Shown: positions 31,557 to 43,688, counted from the stretch's first letter. The stretch is 64,000 nucleotides of DNA from Strobilurus pachycystidiatus (GCA_019915135.1 JAHLMK010000011.1:682001-746000); one strand, 5' to 3'. A program made the numbers and translations. The notes: a model not told the origin generated them from the sequence alone.

Positions 31557-34500
31557 CTACTTGTTAGACTTCTTGCCAGCCCCTCTTCTCGTCTTCTTCT
31601 GTTTATGGTCAGTGACGTCCGGTTGGGTTTCCGCCTTCCGCTTTGCCCCTTCTAAAGCAGTTTTCTTGACGCTGATGACTGTCTGATTCGCTTTACCAGA
31701 GGCTACACGGCTCTCAGCTGCACTCCAATCCACGGAAGCATCATCGATCGTATACCTGATGTCGTGCTATGAGTAAGGCAAGCACAAGAAAATTGACCGA
31801 TACCTACTCACTTCTTGAGATCCAGAGCGTTGATCATCTCTCGCTGTCTTTCACGCGTCTTCCGGTCTTCCTCACCGGCCTCGTCGAGCTCAGCCTCGAT
31901 ACTCTGGGTCAACGGCTTCAACGTCAAAGCAGTTGGTTCCCCAGAGCTACCGCTGATCGGTGTCGCGGGTTGTAGCGTCTCACTGACACCCTCCTTCTGT
32001 ATGTCGATCAACCGCGTGGCGATCTTGCGAATAATCTTCACTAGAAGAGCGAGGACTTGGGACACAGGAAGGGTGAGCTCAGTCTGACAACGATAGTGAG
32101 CGACAAGAAAGCGGCAAGGAAGGAGTCGTACCTCCATGTCCTCCACACTCTTCCGCTGAAGACCCATACCCAACAAAATAGCGCTCTGTACCGCACTCAA
32201 GCTCACCGCCTTGACCTTCCCTTCCGTTTCCTCTTGTGCTTTCCCGTTTAAGCGGCGCTGGAAAAACAACTGCGACACGGTGGGCATCAAGTCCAAGATA
32301 ACATGGAAGTCCAGCACATTGTTTCCGTATGCCTCGAGTCGCTTCAAGTCAAACGGTGTCAAGAGAGTAGGCAATAACACCGGTGTAAGCGCTTTGACAC
32401 CGCCGCCCTGCTTGTCCAAGTTCTTGACTCCCGGGAAGTTGTTGACCGCCTCGAGGATGCTCAGGGCAGTAACTGACCCAAAGTCACGGAATTTGGGAAA
32501 CGACAGTAGGGTAAGGAAACGCGAACGGAAGTCTATCTCATGGTCAGGCGGGAACTGTCTCAAGGGATATCAAACGAACCTGCTGCGAATTCGGCAAGCC
32601 ACTCAAGTTCGCTGTCCACCGAACTGTTCAGACCTCTGACCATGACGCAGGTATGCTCCCCGGTGAGATCGTTCGCCCTCTGGCCGATATAGAGAGGCAC
32701 ATAGGCGAGTCGTTTCCAGAATCTGAGAGTAAGCTCAGCAAGGCGTATTTAACATTAATGATGAAAACGACCTTAGGAGCTGACCAGTCATGCCGTAACT
32801 GACACCGAGATAGTCCAGAGGCTCGGGCTTGCGCTCTGAAAGCCTTTGCAGCAACGGTGGCATGGATTTCGCAGAACGTACAGTCGGTGTATCGGTGTCT
32901 AGGGTCGTGGACTTCGGAAGGATCAGCTGAAAGAGCCTACGGGAAAGGTCGCAGCCATACCTTGTCGATCACACTAGGATCATCGTAGTGGTTTTCCGAG
33001 GCCCCCGACTCATTGAAGCTGAACAACTCTCCGCTGTAATATGAGTTGAGAGCTTGGAGTGCCCTCGAGCCATAGCCCATCTACATTCCCCGTAAGCATA
33101 GTCAATATCAATGCGCCCAGAAGACGTACACTGGCAACTTCCGGAGACACAGCAACGCGCACTACCCGTGCGCCGCTCATCTCCGCGAACCGACTTTCCT
33201 GGAACTGCTGCGCGACCAGCCACGGAATGAGATCTCCACCAGCACGCACACCACGATTCAGACCGTCCAAAATCGACGCTTTGGATATTGATCCTTCCAA
33301 CGCCACCTGTAAGACCACAAGAGGTTCGGGAAGCACAGAAGCGTTTGAGTCGTTTATTGGAGGGAGGAGGACGAACAAGTGATGTGCAGGCGCGTCGGAC
33401 ATCAACTGAAGGTCGTTCGGTTGGTTTTTGTAGTGACTAGCAACGTAGAGGGACATCATGCGCTGCAAGAACGCTTCTGATGCGGCATGGAAGCTGAACA
33501 GCGTATCGCGGTTGACGTAGTAAAGCTCGCATGTAGACGGGTGGGGACAGCCCGAGGAGAGTGTGGATGAAGCGGGGGTGGGCGTAAGACAAAGGAGGAC
33601 GTTGAGCCATTTCTCGATCTCGTCGTCTTGAGAGTATCGTATGGGGGTGGTGAGTGCAACTTCGCGAAGAGAGCGAAGAGCTTTTGGTACGGCGGATTTC
33701 GAGGATGACTTTTTGGGTTGTGAGTCATCCTTTGGAGCAGGAGTGGGGAGGGAGGATAAAGATGGACGTGTGGAGTCGCGAAGTTGTTGGATGAGCTTAA
33801 GGGAGAGCGAACGGCCCGTGCCTTCGTAGCCATTTATTGTTGAGGCTAGGAAGACGAGGTACGGTCCAATGAGATTTCGGACCAGGGGGAGTGGGATGGC
33901 GGCGGCTTCGTCTATAATGACCAGTTCTGCCTGCCCAAGTACGTGTGCATCTTCAGGTTGGATGTACTGTCGAAATGATGAGATGCAAAGACAGCAAAGA
34001 AAGCAGAACCCTACCTGGATGGTCTGTCGATGGTCCTTGAAGACATTGACACGCACTATGGCATTGTTGAATTCTGGGTTGGTACTCTGGGCAATGTCAT
34101 AGTCCAAATGCTCCTCGTAGCCTAGTGCATCCAGTCCCTTGAAGAGGAAGTCGAAGACAGTCTTCAAATTTTCCGGACTTGGACTGGTAACGAAGATATT
34201 TGAGTATCCATGTGCCAGTGCAGCGGCAATTCCAAGGCCAAGAGCTGCGCTCTTTCCGCGACCACGTCCCGCTGTCAATGTGACGGTGGAAGACAGCGTC
34301 TTCTCGGCGATAGCTTCGACGAAAGTCAATACTGCTTGAGCCTGATCTATGGTCTTGGCTAATTTCACTAAATCCCCTGCAGGCTTGGTGGATTCCAGTG
34401 ACACCTGTAGCTCCTTCAGTTCATGAGATGAGGATGATTCGCCAGATGGAGGTGTATAAGGCGCTATATCCTTGCCACGAGATATAGGAAGGACGTTCAG

Positions 34501-35202
34501 CTCGTCATCAAGAAAGAGACAGTCCGGACATGATCCCAGTGAGAGGATGAAGCGTTCATTGAAGCGTGCGGTGACTGAATCATGCGAAGATGTACGATAT
34601 CTGGAATGTACGTCCTGGAAAGTGTTAGCACGACATAGCGTACCCGACTGCACAGACGCACCATGGTCATCGAGTACAACTGCCGAAGGGAAGTCATGGT
34701 TTTCAACAAGAGGACAACCAATCCACCACCCTCTACTGTCTCTATCGTCCGAGCCAACAAGTTGGGCGTGATTGCCTCGAAGTCTTGGAGGACACACATG
34801 CCGAAAGTGTTACCGAGGATCTTGTGAGATTCCTTGTAGTACGTGTAGCGGATGTCGGTGACGGTGACGAAGATTTCGAAGGGATTTTGGTCATTTGCTT
34901 CGCGTATACCGCGCTTTACATCGCGCTTGATTTTAGCTTCTCTCTTTTTGCGATGACTGTAGAGTTGTTCAATTAGATTGAGATGAATGGACATTCTTAT
35001 CACACCTTGTAAATCCCAACTCTTTCTTGTAACACCATAAGACAGAGGGACGAGCAGACACCCGGGCTTGGGATAGCAAATAGTGAAGATTGACGATTTG
35101 ATCCCTTCCCTTGTCACCGACAAGCACTATGAACGAGCGGTGGTTCTTCTTGACATTGTTGTTGATCAGGACAGGTATCCGAGGGTCCAATTGCTTGCGC
35201 AT
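31557..35202 (-). CDS. RNA cytidine acetyltransferase (Kre33/NAT10/TmcA family)
   Basis: The start M-R-K-Q-L-D-P-R-I-P-V-L-I-N-N-N at 35202 is the canonical N-terminus. A DUF1726-type domain follows (V-G-D-K-G-R-D-Q-I-V-N-L-H-Y). The helicase module has Walker A T-A-G-R-G-R-G-K-S-A-A-L-G (about residue 280) and Walker B V-I-I-D-E-A-A-A-I-P-L. The GNAT region (33400-33000) and a C-terminal tRNA-binding-like domain (32563-31808) precede a Lys/Arg-rich tail. It installs N4-acetylcytidine on 18S rRNA and, with an adaptor, on tRNA-Ser/Leu; nucleolar. About seven introns. Total length near 1,000 aa matches the family. It is essential in yeast. Confidence 0.93.
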
Positions 35203-35390
35203 GTCCTCGAAGAGCAGAGCAGAAATTTTGAAAATCGTTCTCACGCCCTTGATCACTGACACATCGGTCCGATCTTCCGATTGACCAAAAAGTGAAGGAA
35301 CGTCGACAGGAGTTATCCAAGTCAGACGGTACTGTATACTTGACAAGGTCATCAGCATTATAGATACGAAGTAGATGTTCCCTGTTACAC

Positions 35391-37034
35391 TCATATTTCT
35401 ATCTCCCTCCCCTTCTCCATTTCTCGGCACTCCTCGATCAACCTTCTCAACTCCGGCACTCCAGGGCCTGGCTCGTCAATGGGGGCTGCTCCGTCCTCCC
35501 ATGGGTATTCTTCCCATTCCTCTTCCGACGAGTAGTCCTCTTCGCCAGAATCCTCTGGTCCGTCAGCGGACGGTACCTCATCCTCCCAAGCGAATGCTTC
35601 AAACTCTTGCGAGTAATATTCTTCGCCGTAATCCACCTCCGCCATCTCCACCTCTTCCTCTTCCTCGTCACTCTCGTCCTCTTCGTCAGACCCATCTTCT
35701 ACGTCGACCCCAGGAAGATTACCCAATTCTCCACCAGTGCAATCCTCTAGACGTACACCCATTCTTTGACAAGAGTCCCACCAGCGCTCCCACCGCTTCA
35801 TACCATCCTCGGAGTCGTCTACATATCCATAAGGTCCAGCAGGCGCTCCCCCAGGCCCACCGCGTCGCTCCAAATCCGATAACACGCTCCCACTCAGCAC
35901 CCGAAGTCGCTCGAGTTTAGGGAAATGATCCCGATTCATCACAGTGGCAAAATTGTTGTCATTTGCGCGCCGCATCATGGATTCGGGAATAAAGGTGCCA
36001 TCGGACTTGGGAGGCGAGAATGCTCGACTGAGGCCGTGCAGTCCAACACTATGAACATGCTCGTGCATGAGCTCTCCTTCGAGCGACCAGTCGGCGTTGA
36101 AACACACAGTGGTCAGCCGAGGGCATCTGAGCAGCGCCTGATCCACATGGATGCGACTTTGCATGCATGTCACGTCCAAGTAAGTCAGATTTTGTCCATG
36201 CACGTCTAGGAAGGGGACGATGTCACATCCGTACGTGTTGAGTGTTAGAAAGCGCAGGGAGGGTAAGACCCAATTGCACGCCTGGTCGACAAACGGGCCT
36301 GTATGTCCATACAGGGACAACTGGGTTAAACGGGGCATGGCGAAGACAATGTTGTAGGCAGCACCGAGATCGGGCGAGTCCTCCTCGTCTGTGGTCTGAT
36401 CTTTGGTGGAGGTGAAGGAAATGTGTAGACACGTTAAGCAGGGGAGGGAGGAGAGCATCCAAATGAGTTTAGACAGTGCCGACACCGGCACACTGATATG
36501 TAGTGTGCGTAAGGTCTTGGAGTTGTAGGAGCATAACGTGTCCGCAAGAAGCATGAACGTTTCCACGGTGTTGGGGGTGGACAGGACCGCGATTTCGAGG
36601 TTGGAACACCGTTTGAGGGTATGGCTGAGGGCGATCCCGGGCGCCTTACCGAGCGCCATGCGGACATCGTAGCAGGCAACATGGACGCGCCGCGTCCACC
36701 AGGCCGGCGACGGGTCCCTGGTCGAAGCGTCGAGCACGGGGCACAGGTCGGGCAGCTTGGCCGGGTTGTTGAAAAAGAGGCAATGGAACATGAGTTCGCT
36801 TGCGACGCGATGGAAGGCCTTGCACGTGAGCATAATGCTCTTCTTCGTAGAGTAGCTGCGGCGCTGGAGAACATTCAGCGCCTCGCTGGGATGGCGTAGT
36901 GTCCATGCGCCAAAGATGTTCCTGGACCAGGCGCTCGAGGCCATCGATGTCGGTAGACCATGCTGGAAGATGATGTCTTCATCCGACGCGAGTATGAAGA
37001 TAACGGAAAGAATCTCGGCAGGAAATGAATCCAT
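35391..37034 (-). CDS. F-box-like/LRR-type protein, 547 aa, single exon
   Basis: The protein starts M-D-S-F-P-A-E-I-L-S-V-I-F-I-L-A, an F-box-like helix (L-P-x-E-I-L-x-x-I-F pattern). V-C-K-x-F-H-R-V-A-S-E-L-M-F-type sequence at residues 70-90 follows, then leucine-rich repeats between about 130 and 330. The tail (about 440-530) is strongly acidic. Such proteins are numerous in Agaricomycetes and usually serve as SCF ubiquitin-ligase adaptors or orphan relatives. There is no intron, unlike most neighbours. It is 188 bp downstream of the Kre33/NAT10 start on the same strand. The substrate cannot be inferred. Confidence 0.75.
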   Translation of the reverse strand: MDSFPAEILSVIFILASDEDIIFQHGLPTSMASSAWSRNIFGAWTLRHPSEALNVLQRRSYSTKKSIMLTCKAFHRVASELMFHCLFFNNPAKLPDLCPVLDASTRDPSPAWWTRRVHVACYDVRMALGKAPGIALSHTLKRCSNLEIAVLSTPNTVETFMLLADTLCSYNSKTLRTLHISVPVSALSKLIWMLSSLPCLTCLHISFTSTKDQTTDEEDSPDLGAAYNIVFAMPRLTQLSLYGHTGPFVDQACNWVLPSLRFLTLNTYGCDIVPFLDVHGQNLTYLDVTCMQSRIHVDQALLRCPRLTTVCFNADWSLEGELMHEHVHSVGLHGLSRAFSPPKSDGTFIPESMMRRANDNNFATVMNRDHFPKLERLRVLSGSVLSDLERRGGPGGAPAGPYGYVDDSEDGMKRWERWWDSCQRMGVRLEDCTGGELGNLPGVDVEDGSDEEDESDEEEEEVEMAEVDYGEEYYSQEFEAFAWEDEVPSADGPEDSGEEDYSSEEEWEEYPWEDGAAPIDEPGPGVPELRRLIEECREMEKGREIEI

Positions 37035-37749
37035 CTTTGAGATTGAGCAGAGTGTGTTCGGTGCGCCTTGAGCTTGTGATGCCGTACACAGGCTGTACGT
37101 GTTGGTGGTTGATGGGAAAGGCGTGACACGCGTTCAGGGTCAAAATACGCCGCGCCACCATCCAAGTACGCTCTCACCATAATGCCAATGCAACGATCTA
37201 GTCTGCCTAGGGGAGACTGCAGCCTGCCCAAGCGCCCTGCTTGGCCATTTCCATCGCATTCTCAGCCTGGATGGCGTGCCGAAATGTAGATCTTTCCGCT
37301 CTACTGCCATGTCGAGTACGGTGACTCTGCATGCTGCAGATCAACATATCGCAATGGTGTCGCAGGGCGGATTTGCGAACGTCCAGGAAGAAAATCGGCC
37401 AGTGCCAGTATCATGTATCTCGGATGATTGCTGCTGCTGTCATGTTCGGCGTCCTGCCAATGAAAGCGCAGACATTGTTTCACCCACTCGCAATCATCAA
37501 CACGGCGCAGTGACGGCGGACATCATAATTCTATGCTGAACTGACCCACTACAGACCCGAGGGACCGGGGCCTCAAGCCACCCTAATCCGTGTTTTGACT
37601 ATGGAATTACTTACTCGTGCTTTTGTCAGAAATTATATGGATCGCACATACACGGTATGATATATGATGAAGGGGTTTCTACGAGAAGGAGCCTCGCACA
37701 GCCCTTCCAACCCTCTCTTTTTCCTCTGGCTTGAAAGTTGGGTCGACCG
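37035..37749. promoter_or_regulatory. divergent intergenic region between the F-box gene and the MFS gene
   Basis: 715 bp without a supported gene. No TATA box of good quality near either start. GATATATGATGAAGG-like A/T-rich sequence sits about 80-90 bp before the MFS start. Confidence 0.4.
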
Positions 37750-39669
37750 ATGGTTGCAGACTTGATTCGAGACGCACCTGTCGGCCAGCTCATCAACTGG
37801 CTCTCCAGTGGCAAGTACCTTCCCTATGCCGATCAACGACCCGACTTCGTTGTTCCTGCACATCTCCTCCAACCTCCCGAGTTCCCTGACTCCGCCTCTG
37901 AAAACGCAACTTTATCCGGAGACGCCGCGGCAGAGAAGACGGGAACTGCGACTTCCAACACAAAGCAGAAGCGCGACGCCACCCTCTCCGTGAATCCTGA
38001 GGCTCCCAGTCAGCAGTCGAACCAGACGGGGAAGCTGTCCAAGTCGCACCTCGTAGATTGGTATGACGACTGTGACCAAGACTATCCTCGGTACATACCC
38101 TTCCACTCCTGCGTGCGTTCATGCTCACATGTCCTTACAGCAACTGGTCTCCAGCAAAACGGCATTTTGTCGCATTCAACGTCTCCTTATTGACATTCGC
38201 CATGTACATTGGCACTGCCATCTACACGCCCTCTATCCCAGGAGTCATGTCCGAATTCCACGTCTCGCTCACACACGCTACCCTCGGACTCACGCTCTAC
38301 ATAATGGGATACGGTATTGGGCCCATGTTCCTCACACCCTTCCAGGACATCCCCTCCATTGGACGTAACGTCATCTATATCGGCGCGCTGTTTCTGTTCA
38401 TCATCTTTCAGATCCCGGTCATGACCGCCCCCAATATCGAGACTCTTCTAGCGTTCCGCTTCTTCACAGGATTCTTTGCGAGCCCTGCTCTTGCTAACGG
38501 CGGCGCGTCGATGGCGGACATCTACCCCGTGCGTCAGCTTCCGTATGTCATCGGTGTGTGGGCGTTAGGTGCCATTGCCGGACCCGTTGCGGGCCCAGTG
38601 ATTGGCGGATTCGCAGCGCAGGAGAAAGGGTGGCGCTGGACACAATATGAGCTTATCTGGCTGGCGGGGTTTGCGTTTGTTTGGATGTCGTTCTTGCTCC
38701 CGGAGACGTCTGAGGCGACTATACTTCTTAGACGGGCGAGGCGGCTGAGGAAATTGACGGAAAACCAGAATTTGAGGGCGCAGAGTGAGTTAAAGTCTGA
38801 GGGACAATCGGCTGCGAATCTCGTGAAGGAGACCCTTTGGCGTCCATTGGCACTAGCGTTTGAACCCACGTTGTTGTTTGCTAATGTCTATCTCGGCTTC
38901 ATCTGTGAGTCTCCACCCTCCTTCCAGTACATATAGCTCTTATCGACTGGAAGATTCCGTCTTCTACTTGTGGTTTGAAGCCTTTCCTATCGTCTTCACG
39001 GACATCTATCGCTTCGATCTAGGAGTCAGCGGTCTGCCATTCCTCGGATTCGTTGTTTCTGGTGTTATAACTGTGAGTGTACTACTTCCCATCACATTCC
39101 CTGCTATGATAGGTCCTTACTCGTATTTCCCAGTATACATGCTACTGCCTCTACCAAAAGTACCACATCACTCCTCGATACCTGCGCGCAATGGCCTCAG
39201 GTCAATCCTTCAAACCCGAGGTCCGTCTCGAGATTGGTCTCATAGGGAGCCTCTTCATCCCGACCTCTGTCCTCATGTTTGGCTTTACGTCAAAGGAGAG
39301 CATCTCCTGGATTGTACCCGTGATCGCTGCCTCCCTCTACCTTCCTGGAGTATTCCTGAACTTCCAGAGTATCTTGATTTACATAACTTCCGCGTATCCC
39401 AAGTACGGTGGGGCGGTGCTCGCGGGGAACAATTTTGCGCGGTCGACTATGGCTAGCGTGTTCCCACTCTTTGGCCACGCTTTCTTCACGAATCTGGGAT
39501 TACGGCGTGCCTCGGCTGTGTTAGCAGGTATTTCTTTCGCTCTTATGGCTGTCTTTGCGGTTGGTCTTCTCTCTGGTGCTCCATTCAGTTCGATACTGAC
39601 GATGGCTGACAGGGAATGCGAATGTGGGGTCACATCCTTCGTAGACGTTCCATATACGCCCAAGCATGA
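37750..39669 (+). CDS. major facilitator superfamily transporter, DHA1 (Tpo1/Flu1-like) type
   Basis: The start M-V-A-D-L-I-R-D-A-P-V-G-Q-L-I-N-W at 37750 opens a long cytosolic N-terminus. Then S-P-A-K-R-H-F-V-A-F-N precedes TM1, with Y-T-P-S-I-P, I-M-G-Y-G-I-G-P-M, R-F-F-T-G-F-F-A-S-P-A-L-A-N-G-G and A-L-G-A-I-A-G-P-V-A-G-P-V. These are hallmarks of DHA1 drug:H+ antiporters with 12 helices. Introns follow W-Y-D-D-C-D, the Y-L-G-F-I helix and S-G-V-I-T. The best C-terminus uses an intron after V-F-A and ends M-R-M-W-G-H-I-L-R-R-R-S-I-Y-A-Q-A, stop 39667-39669. Likely plasma-membrane efflux of toxic compounds; substrate unknown. Confidence 0.85.
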
Positions 39670-40330
39670 ATATGTCGTGTTATGAGAGCGTAGTGACTAA
39701 CCTCCTTCCGCATCTCCTTCGTCTGTTTCCCGTCCGGACCTCAAATTCGTCACGAAACGATAGATATAGCAGTTGATAGATTTAATATAATATAAGTTAG
39801 CGGGTTAATCCATTTGCTTATACATACTGATTGCTCAATCGGTCCTTCTTTGTCCTCAAGTTTGCTATAGTTTGCAAGTCCATGTTGAGAATCGCAGACG
39901 CAGCGAATAATCATGATTTAACATCATTGGCTCCGCAGTTCTGCACGATAGATCGACAGTGCAAAGATGACTGCACCCTGCTGTTAGCATAGCCCGCTTG
40001 TGTAACTATTGTACTGATTCGCCGCGCAGACCAGGCGCAGACTTACATGTCTCGACGCGACGGTGTAGGAGGGTGTGACTATCCGTGACCAACAGCCTCT
40101 GCCGAACAATGCCGAAAGGCGCTTAAGCCTTCAACGTGGGTTACAAACCTCCGCTAAACTGCCGGTTTAACGGCAACCCCAACCTCGTTAAACGAATTTA
40201 CCCTGGTCTGTGCATCACTGCCCAAATCTGAAAACTCGACGCTTCACCTTTCCCCCTCTCCTCCAAACCACTTTGCTTGTCTCTACTCGCTCACCAACCT
40301 TACCCAGTCGAAAACTGCTCTCTGCGTATC
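39670..40330. other. intergenic, nothing recognised
   Basis: 3' end of the MFS gene (TTTAATATAATATAAG at 39781) followed by the upstream region of the next gene, with a C/T-rich stretch (40240-40330) just before the ATG, as in many fungal promoters. Confidence 0.45.
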
Positions 40331-42511
40331 ATGTCTGATATCAAAGTACCTGACCCCAACAGTGAGTCCCTTTTCTGTTCCTTTCACGTTTTGTTTGCTT
40401 TTCGTCTGTGCTAATCCACTTTCTTTCTCTTGAGCCCAACCTCGAGGAGTACGTCAAGACCGCAGACTTCGACGATGAATGTCACAAAAAAGCCCTTATT
40501 TTCGCCAACTCATCCTCCGACGAGGGCGGTAGCCCTGAAGACGAAGACGTCTTCTGGTCCAGCGACGACAGGGTCTCGAGCGCCACCACTGCTGAGCTCA
40601 GCCCACACGACGTTCCTATCCTTGAAGCAAACCTTTACTATGCTGGCGTGGGACCCAAGGGACGTGGGCCCAAGCTCATCTATAGGACTTCTGATGACGT
40701 TTTCGAAACACCTTCTGGCCCTGAGGCGTACAAGCGTCTCATGAGGGTTATTGCCGTTCCGGATGCTTACAAGTTTGGTTCGGGTGTGACATGGGATGAG
40801 ATTCGGGACCAGGTGCGTGGTCTTCTCGCTATGCAGCAGTGTCTTTGCTCACATTTTGTTTTTAGGTTGTGAAGCTACTCGACGAGAGGGGGATCAAAGT
40901 CACAACCGTCGACTTCGTCCGGTTCACTTGGTTGAACAAGCAAGTGGACCGGGAGATTGAGGATGACAAGGACGACGAGGATGAAGATGCGGAGGAGGAA
41001 GACGTCAACTACGACGACATCCCACCCATCCAGACCGTCGAGTACGGAGATTGTCACTACACCAACCCAACTATCTGGATCGGGGTTTTGCCCGACACGC
41101 TCAGCGGTGGCGTTGCTCACGACTCCTCCAAGGACATCCGTGGCTTCCTCGACTCGCGCCATGTCCAGAACATCGACATTGCTTACAGGGAGTCCATCTA
41201 CAAGCCGTTACTCGGTCACGGCCCAGCCCTTTTCCCCCCCGCCGAAGACGGCGACTCTCTCAAGGACGTCATCGACAATGTCTCTGTCGCCCTCAGTCTT
41301 GCTATCGCCGGTCGTAAGACGAACATGCAGGGCACTCTAGGCCCTTACTTCCGCGTTGGAGATAAGCTCTATGCCATTACCGTCCGCCATAACGTCTTCC
41401 TCCTCAACGGAGACAACGATGAATATCACTACAATGGTACGTTTGACTTCTGCGATCTTGACAAATTCACGAGCTTCTCTGACTTTGTTCCTTGGCTAGA
41501 TTCCGCGCCTAAGAAGGAGGTCATGGTCATGGGCGTGCCCGCGTTTGCGAACCACCTGGCCTCCATCCAGGCTCTGATCGGCACGTGTATAACAGCTATT
41601 GAGAGTTTCGAGAAGAATGTTACAATTTTCAGAGGCCGGGTCCAGGCCAACATCAACGTCGATGAGTCGCAGAGGAAGCTGGACGAGTACGAGATGGAGC
41701 TTACCAGAACCCGCATCAAGATCGTGGATCTGAAGGCTTTCTTCGTCAATATCAAGAAGTTGAGCAAGCCCAAGGATCGAGTTATCGGGTTCGTTCGCTG
41801 GGCTCCCTCCATTGGTGTCGGCGTCGCTCCCCATCGCTATACGCGCGACCTTTGCGTCATTGAGCTCTACAAAGATAGGTTCAAGTCTATGATCGGGAAC
41901 GTCTTGAGCCTTGGTGCGTTGATATTTGATCTTCACTGAATACCACTTATCTCAGCTGTGCTTCTTTCCTCCCATTCTCTCTTCTAGGTCCCGAGATGTC
42001 TGAGTCAAAGCTCAACTCCCTCATATACGAACGTGTCAACGTCCCGTCGGACTTCAAATACCCTGACAATGGTCTCCTTCATCTCCAAGGCATGCTGACC
42101 GCTGCCGACGTCAACAACCCCACCAACCTGAACCTCGAAGGTGATCATGTTCGTCGTGTACTCAAGCGTGGCTTCACCACCAACACCACCGTTGGAACCC
42201 TCACAAAGTTCATGTCATTTGTCCGTCAGTACTTTCGGAACAGCAAAGAGGAGTCACTCGAGGTTGCCATCCTCTCTCACGAGCGTGACTCGGGCACCTT
42301 CTCAAAAGGCGGGGACTCGGGATCCCTCATTGTCTCCACCATTGGCGAGTTTGTTGCCCTTCTCACAGGTGGTACCAATAAAGGAACGGATGCATCTGAC
42401 ATTACGTATGCGACTCTCTTTGAGTGGGTCTGGGAGCTCGTCAAGGCCGAGTTCCCTGGTGCCAACTTGTATTTTGACAATCTTGAAGAGTTCCTCGCCG
42501 ATGTGGCCTAG
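40331..42511 (+). CDS. trypsin-like-triad serine peptidase-like protein of a basidiomycete family
   Basis: The ATG at 40331 starts a short first exon (M-S-D-I-K-V-P-D-P-N). Main exons are about 40437-40811, 40866-41435, 41501-41915 and 41990-42511. The first half is acidic and not recognised. The second half has the three marks of a chymotrypsin-fold peptidase in order: His in Y-A-I-T-V-R-H-N-V-F, Asp in T-R-D-L-C-V-I-E-L-Y, and Ser in G-G-D-S-G-S-L-I-V followed by A-L-L-T-G-G. A coiled-coil insert separates His from Asp. There is no signal peptide, so it is intracellular, unlike digestive trypsins. The joint between exon 1 and exon 2 is uncertain. The substrate is unknown. Confidence 0.6.
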
Positions 42512-42947
42512 GTTTGTCTCTTTTTCTTGTTGTTTACCCTTGCTATATTCGTAAATTACAAATTCTTCAAGTCTAGGAACAGTAAACGCCTCTCATCTTT
42601 CACTGCATGAAACATACTGTATTTACACTAGATAGAAATATGGTGAAAAATGTAAAATTTATTTAGCATTTTTTCACTTTGAAAATGATAAAATCATTAT
42701 GAAATTGAGTGAAAATATGATGAATACACCTGATTATAACAAGGTACAGCACATATCTACTATATTTTCATGTATTTTTATAATATTTTCATCATTTTTG
42801 AAGTGAAAATATGCTAAAGAGATTACACATTTTTTCACCGTATTTCAGGTATAAATATGATATGTTTCATGCAGTGAAATTTTGTCTTCTTCAAAGTACT
42901 TCTCCCTTGCATCCATGAGCAGCAGGTCATAAAGAGCACGCCGTCGC
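42512..42947. other. intergenic occupied mainly by a MITE
   Basis: The 3' end of the protease-like gene, then the AT-rich element at 42598-42879, then the end of a decayed recombinase gene. Confidence 0.6.
42598..42879. mobile_element. AT-rich MITE, 282 bp, with 19-bp terminal inverted repeats
   Basis: TTTCACTGCATGAAACATA at 42598-42616 is the exact inverse of 42861-42879. The interior is very A/T-rich with further self-complementary GTGAAAATAT/ATATTTTCA segments. It has no coding capacity. The inner ends CACTG..CAGTG recall CACTA-type termini, so a link to the Plavaka-like transposase is possible but unproven. Target duplications are not clear. Confidence 0.8.
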
Positions 42948-43688
42948 TAGTTGAGGGAAGCCTTCTTGGCTTTCACGATGTCGGCTACATCTTCTTTGGC
43001 TGCTTCAAGGGCATCCCGTCTTTCAGTGATATCTCTGCGCAATTTGATGCTCAGCTTCTGCTTGGGAGTGACTTTGAGGGGGGCACCGGGGTCGTTCTGC
43101 TTGGATAAATTGTGCATGACCTTGAAGAGGGGCTCGGCCGCTACACCACCTGCACACGCGCCAAACCACTTGCTTGCAAGGTCAGTGAGGACGTGCTCCG
43201 TCTGGTAGTTGTTTCCAAAGACCTTGGTGGTCTGGCTGGCAACACAATATTGCAAGACTGAGGTAAGAGATCCGTCGTATTCGATCAAGGCGCCCAATCA
43301 AAAGGCATAAACACGTGCCATTGAGCTAAAGCCAGCCAGTACTCGGTGTCGCGGAAAGTGAACGGAATTTGATGGCAGTGGAGCGCGCCAAAAATTCCGT
43401 TTACTTTTTGTGGGAACAAGTAGGGAAATGCGGCGTAGGGAGCACCAAAAGGAAGTGTAGGACATGGAGAAGATTTCTTTGTCAAGAAAGTCCTGGCGCC
43501 ACTCAAGATGGATGTAGTTGACGTTTTTGAGATGCGGCCGACAGAAGATGTCGTCGACAGAGGTGAATCCAGCCTTAAAAGCGTTGTGGTAAATGCCAAT
43601 GACGCAAACAAGGTGGGTTAGACAGAGGAGAGGATAAGGGAGAAGCATTGTTGTAAATTGAAACTTCTCTCCTTTTGTGGGTTTCAAG
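42948..43688 (-). pseudogene. decayed DUF3435-type tyrosine recombinase-like gene
   Basis: Frames 43688-43500 encode H-L-V-C-V-I-G-I-Y-H-N-A-F-K-A-G-F-T-S with W-R-Q-D-F-L-D-K-E-I-F. A third piece (43285-42948) encodes T-K-V-F-G-N-N-Y-Q-T-E-H-V and L-S-K-Q-N-D-P-G-A-P-L-K-V-T. The first pattern matches the region before the active site in DUF3435 proteins. The second matches their C-terminal S-x-V-F-x-x-x-Y-Q block, where the Tyr is the predicted nucleophile, and the D-P-x-A-P motif that follows. The pieces lie in three frames without clear splice sites and the N-terminus is missing. DUF3435 proteins include captains of giant Starship elements in ascomycetes. No cargo borders are visible here. 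Confidence 0.5.
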
